Shown here: positions 1 to 11,900 of the stretch, piece by piece
Numbering within the stretch: position 1 is the first letter of the stretch
How the letters are laid out: every line of letters begins with the position of its first letter
Assembly (NCBI GenBank): GCA_945910005.1
Contig: OX246743.1
Location: forward strand, 47,863,637 to 47,927,636
DNA length: 64,000 nt
Reading direction: 5' to 3'
Origin: Isoperla grammatica
Lineage: Eukaryota > Arthropoda > Insecta > Plecoptera > Perlodidae
The notes under the pieces: generated by a model
The model's database searches: none
What the model was told of the DNA's origin: nothing
Seen by the model: only the letters and a program-made list of their open reading frames with translations
Made by a program: the position numbers and the translations under genes

Positions 1-2296
1 TCGACTCTTTTATAAGTCGTAGCTAAAATATTTTCCGCGAATAGTTATATACACTGTGGAAACTCGGGAAACTTTTCCGAACTAGTCGGGAAATGGTTTC
101 TGTAAGTGCACGTACACATTTTCCGTGAATACGTTTCTTAACTAAGTCATTTGGTCCATCGCACAACATAATATGTCTTCCAAGTTGTCCTCGGAGGTTT
201 CTTTCGGCGACCACAGATATCTTCCTTGTTAGCTTAGGATTTTATATTCAAAGTTCTGTATCCGAAGTGGAACTCGGTTTAACTCAAGAACTGAAAAGGA
301 TTCTTAAAATATGTATCTGTGTTAAAGTAAGTTTTATGCGAACTATACGAATATAAACACATAGAGAATGGAATTTTGACACTAACAGCTTGAAATCGAC
401 TTCAAGCATGAGTGTTCCGGCAAATACCTTAATTATGCAACATTTACTATAATATTACAGGACACCCACTGGAAATGTCTGTCCTGTAATTTAATTTTCT
501 TCCTGAAAGAGCCCACGTGACACATGCGTTTATATCTGTTCCAGAGCTAAATAGAATGTTGTTGTCCTCTTAAGGTTTCTTTCAGCGTTCACTAGTTTGA
601 TCTGGAGAGAAGCCCTATGACAATAGCTAGATCTCTATGAGATGTTAGATCTATATTGTAATGTGTTCTACTCTGGAAATGAGATAAATAAGATGGAATC
701 TGTATCAGCAGCTTCCCTTGTTAGTTTCTCAATTGGAAGTTTCGAACCGTAAGCCGTAAGTCAACGCAAATATCTTTGTCATCCATGGTAGTGGTTTGAC
801 TAGTTGCATAACGAGAAATGCAACTAGGTCAATTGTTATGACTATTTCAAAGCAATGCTTTGTCGGCTGAGAACTTCGTCAACCTCGTTATAGATCTATG
901 GATGCGCCGATTCTTTGTGTTTCCATTCATTATTCCAGCACTAATTGAATTGTGAGTCACGTATTTCTCTTCCTTTGACATGGAGAGTTATATTTCTCAG
1001 TTGTGTTCAAGAGCCAACCCACACCCTCCAACATTTCGTTCAACAAGTTTTAATCCAAGACTAAATAAATAAACGATACCATTAATATTCTAATGCATTA
1101 TTGATATCGGAAATAACTTATTTTTATACATTTTTCCCAATAGAAACAATCCAGCATGAGATGTAAATATTATTTGATTCCTATCTATTTTACTGTTGAC
1201 AATTTAGTGATATGTTTCTTTCTCATGTTTTTCTTTTCCAACCCTGTATATATGTTCGTAAAATATGTATTTACACAGTATTATTTGTTGGGGAAGGATA
1301 ACTGTTTATTGTAATGTAGTGTTTTCATATCAGTTTATATCCTTGACAAAAAGACGATTTATCTCTTCCATATCCAGTATTGTATATTAGTCTGTTGTTT
1401 GTCGTAGATGTGAATCATTAGTCATAAATCTAGTATGTTGTGTACATTGAATATAAATACTAGTAATAAAATGTGTGTGCAAAGAGGAAAACACTTCTAT
1501 TGTTTGGCTGGCCCACGAGGCAAGACAGACGGACGCTGAGGTGGTGTAATGGTGGTGTAAAGGTGTAGAAAAGGAGTGGTTGTGTAAAGGTGGTGTAATG
1601 ACTGCGTAGACTATCCGACTTGCTTTTCTTCTCGCCAAACTGAAAGAAAACAAGAGAAGCCGTGCGATGCGACGAGTGTGCCTACTTACTTCCCACTCAA
1701 ATAAAATGTTTTATTTTATTTTTCGTTAAAGGAGTTTTGATCCTCTTTTTCTTTTGTATTTTTGGGCGTACGAAATTTGTTGGCAGGAGAGAAGAATTGA
1801 TCCTCCCATTTTGGTAGAACAATGAGTTGTTTGTTGTTGAGTTGTTTTGTGCTCGGAACTTGTGTTACTTGTTCACAATCTAATAAAGAGATGTTCTGTC
1901 GTAACTTAGTTGCTCCGAGACTTTATAGTTTATAAACTGATGTACTTAAGTACGAGTCTTGCAAACAATAAAACGCGTACTTGTTGCTGGACTCAACAAT
2001 GTAATAATACTTATTATATATCCGTCGTGTTGGCATCGATGTCAGAGATGAAGACTTTCATCAAGTATTCTTTCTTTTTCTTAACGTGAAAGTGCTACAT
2101 GAAATTCTGCATTGCGTTCATTTTTTATTCCTTTTTTTTTTTGCAAAGAGCCGTTGGTTTTTGCGAATACTTCAAATAAAGTGTATTTTATTTTCGCCGT
2201 TTCACTAAACCTAAAATGTGTATACAAATGACGGTAGGGATACGGTAGAATGGCTCATGAAAACGTTTGTTCCGACTGTGGATCGAGTTGATCATC
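1..2296. other. AT-rich DNA, nothing recognised
   Basis: I see no exon, RNA gene or repeat that I can support. The longest open frames are under 90 codons and have no recognisable protein similarity. It may be intron of FBXL16, whose upstream exons are not seen in the window, or intergenic DNA. Confidence 0.5.
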
Positions 2297-2369
2297 CACT
2301 ATAGTAATGTAGTAATATAGTAATGTAGTAATTTAGTAATATAATAATATAGTAATGTAGTAATATAGC
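2297..2369. repeat. Short AT-rich tandem repeat
   Basis: An imperfect 8-base repeat of the form TAGTAATR is reiterated about nine times. It is a simple-sequence tract with no evident function. Confidence 0.7.
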
Positions 2370-3866
2370 ATTTCGGGAATTAATTACCAAGTCCATGTTT
2401 TTATTCTTCGTTATTTGTATTCATCATGGCGACTATTCATAAAATGTTTTAAAATTGTCTTTATTAGATTCTTATTACTTGTTTACTATACCTAAATGTG
2501 TTGTTCCTCATACTCTATCTAGTTTTATATAGTAAAGGCTAGAACCATGCGACGCCCTCATACCAACCCAACATTACAGGGTTTCGGATTAGGAAACCCC
2601 TGCCTAGCCTGCATTACATGCCCTTAATTAAATCATATTTACCGCGCGGAGGGGCGAACCACCGTACTTCGGCCATGTTGAACATGCCCAACATAACAAC
2701 ATGACTAATCCGACAGGGCGCCAGTTCGATTCAGGCTACCGGCAATCCTGAATAAAGGGTTTCCGAGGTTTTCATCACTCCTGAGGCGAGTGCTGGGTCT
2801 ATTATGTCTATGATGCTGGGACTCACGCCTTGTTGTCTCCTAACCATGCTTAAAAACTGTGATATACCTATTTCGAAAAGGGGCACTTCAATGTAGGATG
2901 GTGTGCACCCTACAACCGGGATTCCCACGACCCAACGGCAGCGGCTGTGCATCTACCGCTTCGTACACTTACACTCAACAGTCAATATACGCTAGTTGGC
3001 TAGTAGCGGATTCTAAACGCATGCACGTGTCAGCAACACGTACTAAAGTGCGCCGTCATCGTCTTCGCACTTGCGTTCTGCTACTAGCCGACTAAATTAT
3101 GTTTAGCCGTACCATTGAACTATAAACCTAATGGCGGTCGAGACAGCAGTACGCTAATGTATGACGACCTGCGTCGTGCAACTATAGTTCAGACTGGGTC
3201 AAGATGAAGTGATGGACGCAAGAGTATCCAGGCGCTCCGCTCAAGTTGAAGTGGATTCTAGGGTTACAAGTTTACGTAACAGCTTCGGGTTTCTCATTAA
3301 CCTTTCGAACTTGTCAAAGTTAAACGATAGGGTTACTGTTGTACTGGATGCGCTTACATACAAGATGCTGGTGATAGGACACACACATGATAGTTTCGTT
3401 CCGTTGGTCACACCAATGGTTATAACTTGAGGCAATGAGCACGCGGAGGTTGACTTTGATAACCCACCGAAGAGGCGAATCATAGGTGTCATTATTATCT
3501 GTTAAAATTATACATCTTATTCTCAATATGACTTCTCTATCATGGTATCACAAATTCCCAATTTGTTTACACGTGTTTCGTCTGATTACATCCAGACAAG
3601 TATAAATTCCTTTCTTCCTAATTTGGACGCAAAGCCGATTGTCGCGCTTGCGCTTCTCGATGTTACATTCCCTTATCTTCTCTCCACCGTGTATAAAAAC
3701 AATTTAGCGATGCCCAAATTCTGTTCAAATATAATAATGCCGATAAACAATTACTTACTAACTTACAATTCAAGAGTCTATAGACTACACCTTTGCACAC
3801 TTCTATGCTCGCATTTCTTGCACAATTTTTTTTTTTAATATCCACATTTTTATTTTATCACTTTTA
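2370..3866. other. No gene recognised
   Basis: Unique-looking sequence. A GTTCGATTC motif near 2725 resembles a tRNA B box, but no A box or cloverleaf could be assembled around it. Short open frames on both strands overlap one another and resemble nothing I know. Confidence 0.4.
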
Positions 3867-4931
3867 TGAAACTCTGCGTTGGGTCAACTTGACTTGCGTA
3901 CACCTGGGCAAGACGTCAGTTGGACTCTGCGTTGGGTCAACTTGACTTGCGTACACATGGGCAAGACGTCAGTTGGACTCTGCGTTGGGTCAACTTGACT
4001 TGCGTACACATGGGCAAGACGTCAGTTGGACTCTGCGTTGGGTCAACTTGACTTGTGTACACCTGGGCAAGACGTCAGTTGGACTCTGCGTTGGGTCAAC
4101 TTGACTTGTGTACACCTGGGCAAGACGTCAGTTGGACTCTGCGTTGGGTCAACTTGACTTGTGTACACCTGGGCAAGACGTCAGTTGGACTCTGCGTTGG
4201 GTCAACTTGACTTGTGTACACCTGGGCAAGACGTCAGTTGGACTCTGCGTTGGGTCAACTTGACTTGTGTACACCTGGGCAAGACGTCAGTTGGACTCTG
4301 CGTTGGGTCAACTTGACTTGTGTACACCTGGGCAAGACGTCAGTTGGACTCTGCGTTGGGTCAACTTGACTTGCGTACACCTGGGCAAGACGTCAGTTGG
4401 ACTCTGCGTTGGGTCAACTTGACTTGCGTACACCTGGGCAAGACGTCAGTTGGACTCTGCGTTGGGTCAACTTGACTTGTGTACACCTGGGCAAGACGTC
4501 AGTTGGACTCTGCGTTGGGTCAACTTGACTTGTGTACACCTGGGCAAGACGTCAGTTGGACTCTGCGTTGGGTCAACTTGACTTGTGTACACCTGGGCAA
4601 GACGTCAGTTGGACTCTGCGTTGGGTCAACTTGACTTGTGTACACCTGGGCAAGACGTCAGTTGGACTCTGCGTTGGGTCAACTTGACTTGTGTACACCT
4701 GGGCAAGACGTCAGTTGGACTCTGCGTTGGGTCAACTTGACTTGTGTACACCTGGGCAAGACGTCAGTTGGACTCTGCGTTGGGTCAACTTGACTTGCGT
4801 ACACCTGGGCAAGACGTCAGTTGGACTCTGCGTTGGGTCAACTTGACTTGCGTACACCTGGGCAAGACGTCAGTTGGACTCTGCGTTGGGTCAACTTGAC
4901 TTGCGTACACCTGGGCAAGACGTCAGTTGGA
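3867..4931. repeat. 53 bp minisatellite, about 20 copies
   Basis: The unit begins GGACTCTGCGTTGGGTCAAC and ends CAAGACGTCAGTT. It is repeated head to tail about 20 times with very few changes (C/T in TTGYGTACAC, C/A in ACAYMTGG). The sparse and clustered variants suggest recent local amplification. Open frames crossing the array are a by-product of the repetition. Confidence 0.95.
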
Positions 4932-5176
4932 TTGGACACTGTGGCGGACTGCCCTCCTATAAGGGGTGGGGGGGATGAACGCACCTGGCCAGCAGGCGAG
5001 AGATTAATACCGCGAATAACATGCTCCGACTATTAAGTGGACTCTATACTTTGTACACAACACACGTTGAAGCCGCATCTATAATTATCCTGGGCGTGCT
5101 GAGCACGCGACAGTCCGAGTGAATGCCAAATACCTCGCTAGCACGAAGGTGAATCGCTAGTGCAGTGATCCGATAA

Positions 5177-6423
5177 GAGCTTTCTCGTCATTGGCGAGAC
5201 TGTGAACCTGTGGTCGCATGGGAGACATAAGCTGTCTCGTCATTGGTGAGACTGTGAACCTGTGGTCGCATGGGAGACATAAGCTGTCTCGTCATTGGCG
5301 AGACTGTGAACCTGTGGTCGCATGGGAGACATAAGCTGTCTCGTCATTGGCGAGACTGTGAACCTGTGGTCGCATGGGAGACATAAGCTGTCTCGTCATT
5401 GGCGAGACTGTGAACCTGTGGTCGCATGGGAGACATAAGCTTTCTCGTCATTGGCGAGACTGTGAACCTGTGGTCGCATGGGAGACATAAGCTTTCTCGT
5501 CATTGGCGAGACTGTGAACCTGTGGTCGCATGGGAGACATAAGCTTTCTCGTCATTGGCGAGACTGTGAACCTGTGGTCGCATGGGAGACATAAGCTTTC
5601 TCGTCATTGGCGAGACTGTGAACCTGTGGTCGCATGGGAGACATAAGCTTTGTCGTCTTTGGCGAGACTGTGAACCTGTGGTCGCATGGGAGACATAAGC
5701 TTTGTCGTCATTGGCGAGACTGTGAACCTGTGGTCGCATGGGAGACATAAGCTGTCTCGTCATTGGCAAAACTGTGAACCTGTGGTCGCATGGGAGACAT
5801 AAGCTGTCTCGTCATTGGCGAGACTGTGAACCTGTGGTCGCATGGGAGACATAAGCTGTCTCGTCATTGGCGAGACTGTGAACCTGTGGTCGCATGGGAG
5901 ACATAAGCTGTCTCGTCATTGGCGAGACTGTGAACCTGTGGTCGCATGGGAGACATAAGCTGTCTCGTCATTGGCGAGACTGTGAACCTGTGGTCGCATG
6001 GGAGACATAAGCTGTCTCGTCATTGGCGAGACTGTGAACCTGTGGTCACATGGGAGACATAAGCTGTCTCGTCATTGGCGAGACTGTGAACCTGTGGTCG
6101 CATGGGAGACATAAGCTGTCTCGTCATTGGCGAGACTGTGAACCTGTGGTCGCATGGGAGACATAAGCTGTCTCGTCATTGGCGAGACTGAACCTGTGGT
6201 CGCATGGGAGACATAAGCTTTGTCGTCTTTGGCGAGACTGTGAACCTGTGGTCGCATGGGAGATAAAGCTGTCTCGTCATTGGCGAGACTGTGAACCTGT
6301 GGTCGCATGGGAGACATAAGCGTTGTCGTCATTGGCGAGACTGTGAACCTGTGGTCGCATGGGAGACATAAGCTGTCTCGTCATTGGCGAGACTGAACCT
6401 GTGGTCGCATGGGAGACATAAGG
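5177..6423. repeat. 52 bp minisatellite, about 24 copies
   Basis: The unit contains TCTCGTCATTGGCGAGA, a short stem (TCTCG/CGAGA), followed by CTGTGAACCTGTGGTCGCAT and GGGAGACATAAGCT. Two copies carry a 2 bp deletion (GAGACTGAACC). The main variation is GCTGTCTCG, GCTTTCTCG or GCTTTGTCG, and these occur in runs of neighbouring copies. The 4-residue-periodic frames on the minus strand are repeat artefacts. Confidence 0.95.
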
Positions 6424-7464
6424 GGGATACATACTAGGGAATGTCAGTGGACCCTTCACTATCGATTATACTTGTTATTTGTTTATTTGTTTAAAGAATA
6501 TCGTAAAGTTATAAAGACCTGATAGACAAAAGGAGAAAACAAATATAATATACAATGGAAACAGTAATGAGCACACTGAAAAATTAAATTAAAAATTAAA
6601 TAGCAACTAAAAAAGCACGAACGAAACATTGAATATTGAAATTCATATAAATAAATAGAGATCCATAAGAAATTAATTACATTCCAGCATGCAAATAAAA
6701 GCATAATGATAGTAACAGCAACAATAATAATAAAAATAATATTATAATAGAGGAGCCCGATGGTGCAAATGAGAGAAGAGAAGGAAGGAAATAATAATAG
6801 TAATAATAACTCGTCTTAAAATAACAGTAAGCTATCGGGTATTATCACAGAAGAGTTCGTAAGTACTAAGTAGACCTGCTACGCTTCTTGATCAACAATT
6901 GTAATATTATATTCAGTAGGGTTGATATAGTTGAGTATAAGATAATAAATATTTAGCATTGCAGCCTGCATTGCTCACGAAACCACAGCTAGATCTGGTG
7001 CCGCATTCCGTCCCCTTGTGTTATTTTCTTTGGTTATAATGATACGCGGTTTGTTTTAATAGCTATACATATATATATATCATGCATTCGAATCCTGTTT
7101 ATACGTTTAGTTACCAAAAGTAAACTCAACAAAATATATCATGTTTGAAAGTTAGTAGAAAGTTACTACAAAGTCTTAGCTGGATATGTGATTTACTGAT
7201 TTACATCCCTCTGTGTCCCCAGAAACCTTTTTGGGCTCATTTAGCGAAGTATAAAATATAAACATTTCGCCGAGAGGTAGATTCTGTGACAAGTTTCATT
7301 TCATTTACAAGGCAATTCCCCTTTGCTTTGAACTTTGCCCTTTGTGCAACTAAGCTGCTACATCTCCTAATCAACTCTCGCTGAATAACAAGTGAACTCG
7401 TCGCTGCACCTTTGACTACAAGTGTTCGCACTCGCGTGCAGAACAACCATGTGTGCCTTGTGTT

Positions 7465-7548
7465 GTGCTGTGCACGTGGCCGTACGGACATTGTGCTGTG
7501 CACGTGGCCGTACGGACATTGTGCTGTGCACGTGGCCGTACGGACATT
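7465..7548. repeat. 28 bp unit, three copies
   Basis: GTGCTGTGCACGTGGCCGTA followed by CGGACATT is repeated exactly three times. Each unit contains the palindromes GTGCAC and CGTACG. Confidence 0.9.
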
Positions 7549-8134
7549 GTGCGCAAAAGGTTGGCAACAATCACTAATTGAATCTATTTTATTTTGAAGT
7601 AAATACATGTATAGTCTAGTTATAAATGGTATGAATTCGATTGACTAGAAGTTATCTTATTAACTGTGAGTAATTGTGTGTGTGTGTAATTCAGTGCGAA
7701 ATGTAATTGTCAAAGTTATTGTTAGCTTGTTTTAGAAAATTTGAATTATAGTGTGTGTAATTTAATATTTGAGATCATTTTTTAGTGGTTGTTCACTTGA
7801 CTTGACAGCGCCGAATGATGAGAGCTCACGTGGAAGTGGTTAAACTCACACTCACTGTTATGACGTAATATATAGACCGGTCGTGTAGCAATAGTAAAAC
7901 ACTCTAGCTATAGAGGAGGCCACGTTAGATGGCTCAACCCCCCCCCCCCCCTGTCAGATCCTTAGAGCTCCAAGGTCTGATGCTATATAGTCACCTTAGA
8001 TGCGTTATCATTGATGACGTGAAATACTGCCAACAAAATACACGACGCACGAACGAATACTACGGGCGGAAACAAATTATTTTGGCTTAAATTCAAATTC
8101 TTTCACTCCTCAGGGAATGCGAGCCTGTATGTCC

Positions 8135-8161
8135 GGGGGGTGGGGGGGGGGGGAGGGGGGG
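8135..8161 (+). repeat. G-rich tract
   Basis: Almost uninterrupted G with a single T and a single A. It is capable in principle of G-quadruplex formation on the + strand. The length of such tracts is often unreliable in assemblies. Confidence 0.7.
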
Positions 8162-8460
8162 TCGACGTTCCGACACAGCGCGGAAGCATTTAACTATGTG
8201 AAACTGTGACGTCATGTTTGGCGTTCAAAGATTATATCTGTATTTTGCAAGGGGAGCCAAGCTTGCTCACTGCAACGTATCGCATACCCAACCATAATGA
8301 CATGGCAAAATAAGCTACAATCATTTGTTTTGTTCAAAACACATAGAATTTCCGTTCTATGATAAATTTTAAACATTTGCATTCGTTTCATGTTTACAAG
8401 AAAGATGCAATAGTTTTTTAAAATCATTCTTCATACTTTCATCGTAAAAAGAAAAGGCAC

Positions 8461-8928
8461 TGGGTAGCTCTGCCTGTCGTAACAAGGCTGTGTGTGTGTT
8501 TCAGTTCACTCGCTGCCCAACCTGACAATCCTCAGTCTGTCGGGCTGCAGCAAGATCACTGACGACGGGGTAGCTCTGCCTGTCGTAACAAGGCTGTGTG
8601 TGTGTGTTTCAGTTCACTCGCTGCCCAACCTGACAATCCTCAGTCTGTCGGGCTGCAGCAAGATCACTGACGACTGGGTAGCTCTGCCCGTCGTAACAAG
8701 GCTGTGTGTGTTTCAGTTCACTCGCTGCCCAACCTGACAATCCTCAGTCTGTCGGGCTGCAGCAAGATCACTGACGACGGGGTAGCTCTGCCTGTCGTAA
8801 CAAGGCTGTGTGTGTGTTTCAGTTCACTCGCTGCCCAACCTGACAATCCTCAGTCTGTCGGGCTGCAGCAAGATCACTGACGACGGGGTAGCTCTGCCTG
8901 TCGTAACAAGGCTGTGTGTGTGTTTCAG
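8461..8928 (+). repeat. Tandemly duplicated splice acceptor plus exon 5' end (FBXL16)
   Basis: A unit of 104-108 bp joins intron sequence (GGTAGCTCTGCCTGTCGTAA, then a TG-rich stretch and TTTCAG) to the first ~70 bases of the following FBXL16 exon (TTCACTCGCTGCCCAACCTG onward, up to GACGACGGGGT). Acceptor AGs fall at 8504, 8612, 8716, 8822 and 8928. Only the last leads into the full exon. Units differ in the number of TG dinucleotides, so spacing is 108, 104, 106 and 106. Only the first spacing is a multiple of three, so reading through from an upstream acceptor soon goes out of frame. The breakpoints share GGGT between intron and exon. Confidence 0.93.
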
Positions 8929-11900
8929 TTCACTCGCTGCCCAACCTGACGATCCTCAGTCTGTCGGGCTGCAGCAAGATCACTGACGACGGGGTGGAGC
9001 TGATCGCCGAAAACCTTCAGAAACTGAGGTCTCTCGACCTGTCTTGGTGTCCGAGGATAACCGATGCTGCCCTCGAGTACATCGCGTGTGACCTAAACCA
9101 GCTGGAGGAACTCACGCTGGACAGGTGAGGCTCAACCACTGCTCACTGCTCACTGCTCACTGCTCATCCTCATTAGGCCCAGGAAACTATTAGTATGAGT
9201 CAGTGGTGTAGTGCCAAATTTACCAGTACGTATACGCTTCAGTGGGAGGCTGAAGGGACAAATCTTTCCAGACAAAATAACGTGGGAGGTCTTGGGGGGC
9301 AGAGCCCCCCGGCAATGGCGCCGCAGGCGATTTAAAAAAACAGGCTTTTTAGAGTGTGTTTTGAGCGTTTTAGATACCAATACCGGACTGAATGCAATCC
9401 CGAAATACTGCAGTTTTTGTAGTGCAAAACCAGAAAATCACCAAAAATAATTATAACACTGACGAGAATTGTTCAGGAATACGTTTTGGGGCTTGAGAAG
9501 TGGTTTGGCAACACACACGACGCCCGTGGCCCGTATAGGTATATCTGTTGATACTTGGCTGTTGATAATTGACACCGCAATATTTTTACCAAGCGAGACA
9601 ATTGTATCCCACTTGGTGTATTGGCGGGACGTGGGACTTAAAATTGAATATCGGGACTCCCGGATCCAGGGTTGGTCTTTGAGGATTTGGGGCCTTGCGC
9701 CAATTAAATGCCAGTGCCAGAGAGCACAATTTTACCAATGGCGAAAAGCTGACAATCGTGAATAATGTGTCCGTCATTCGAGGCATGTTACGACCGTATC
9801 ATTGCGTATCACTCGTATCATAACCAAAACCAGTGTGTATACGAAAGTTTTTTAGCCGGAGCAGTGTGTATACGGCGTATACGCCCGTATACGCACCACT
9901 ACACCACTGGTATGAGTCCACTTGCTGACTAGCTCAGTCTCAGGAGAGGTTCCATTACCGACATTAGCAAGTTATCAAATGGATTCACTTTGCTTCGTGG
10001 CAATATTAAAAAAATCGCTGCGGAAGTGACGTATCTTAAGAGCGCTATTCACCACATAAAGCGTCATTTCTAATGCTAAAATAATTAAAGCTAACTCTTG
10101 AAAATTGTCGCTACGCAAGAAAGTAAAAATGATGTCAATCCCTAGAGAATTAATTTAGTGCTGTATTTTATGGATAGAGATCAAATTATTACAACTTTTA
10201 AGATCAGTTATCAGCTACGTTCGTACGTCTGTAGTAACGCGTTGGCTTTGGGTTGGTTCTCAGAAGTTTCGACGCCGATATTGTCATCTCACAAAACCTC
10301 GTAACTCAAATGTTGATTCTACTCGACGAGCGGCGTTGTATCATTTTATTAATCTGAGTCCATCGTCTGTCTCAATCTCTCTTAATTGTCTCGTTGGTTC
10401 GTATAAACGACGACTTGTTGTACAACTACTAATTCCCTACACAAGCATTTATATGCCAAGCGATTTGATACTTGTGCCAAAACACTCTTTAATTTATTTC
10501 GAGTTTATTTTTAAATTCTAGCAGGAAAAATGCGAGTATGTGAGAACGAACGCCGTTTGAAGAACAATTATTGTTAATTAATACCGCAATTAGGGTTGGC
10601 ATGATTGAGAAGGATGGAGGAAGGAAAGAAGAGGATGTCATACGTGACAGATGCACTTCTGTGTTGTGCATTTCACCACAATCTAAGTACTTTCTTCTCC
10701 TCTTGTTTTGTGTATTCGTGTGACAATGCACTCACCACCACGGTTTGGTCTTCTCGTACGACGGGCAGAGCAGAGTCCGGCAGCCCCAAGTATATGCCCA
10801 AGTGCCGAGAAGGTGTTGAATGACGCGACAAATGTAGTAGTGAAACGTCGAGCTGTGACTTGACTGTATAACGACGCAAACTTCCGAGAAGTTCGTCACA
10901 ACTTCTGGGTATGTTTATCTTTAGCTTCGTTGATTCCACTAATCTCCAAATTAGATTCGGTATTAATCTGGTGGATTATAGTCTAACTCGCAAAGCGCGT
11001 AGACATGATGCATGGTGAAACAGATGCATCTGATTGGTTGACTACAGTGTAGTACCAACACGCTTGGAGACCTCACCCTACGCTTATTGTTAGTATATCT
11101 TAACTTATGATGCGTGGCTGGCTAGATATATTATCAACATCTAGGCTACAGATATTATTGATGAGATATGGATACAATTGTTCAATTTCAATAACGTCTA
11201 ATTTTATCCAAACACAATCAACATTCATGCATTCTTTTTTTGAAAGATCTTGATAATATCTGGCACTATCTGGCACTATCTGGCAATATCTGGCACAATC
11301 ACTGACACCGCATCATTCCATTTTGATATTGAATGTCATTTCAAAGATACGCATTCTTAAAAACATAAATTCTCGCGCGTTTCAAGGTAATTTAGCCCGG
11401 TTTCCACTTTTTAGATATAATTTCAAAAACTGTAATTTCGCGTGCGGTTTTCCTCATGGTGGTATGGCCGGGCTAGCAGCTTACTCCTCATGATGGTATG
11501 GCCGGGCTAGCAGCTTACTCCTCATGGTGGTATGGCCGGGCTAGCAGCTTACTCCTCATGGTGGTATGGCCGGGCTAGCAGCTTACTCCTCATGATGGTA
11601 TAGCCGGGCTAGCAGCTTACTCCTCATGGTGGTATGGCCGGGCTAGCAGCTTACTCCTCATGGTGGTATGGCCGGGCTAGCAGCTTACTCCTCATGATGG
11701 TATGGCCGGGATAGCAGCTTACTCCTCATGATGGTATGGCTGGGCTAGCAGCTTACTCCTCATGATGGTATGGCTGGGCTAGCAGCTTACTCCTCGTGAT
11801 GGTATGGCCGGGCTAGCAGCTTACTCCTCATGATGGTATGGCTGGGCTAGCAGCTTACTCCTCATGATGGTATGGCCGGGCTAGCAGCTTACTCCTCATG

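Larger units (their letters stand above)
6424..8460. other. No gene recognised; short repeats only
   Basis: AT-rich DNA with poly(C) at about 7940-7950. No exon with homology was found. The small open frames near 7237-7608 run through the 28 bp triplication and appear spurious. Confidence 0.4.

Noticed and set aside
5177..6423. Regularly spaced repeats resembling a CRISPR array
   Set aside because: There are no unique spacers; whole units are repeated head to tail in a eukaryotic context, and no cas genes are present.
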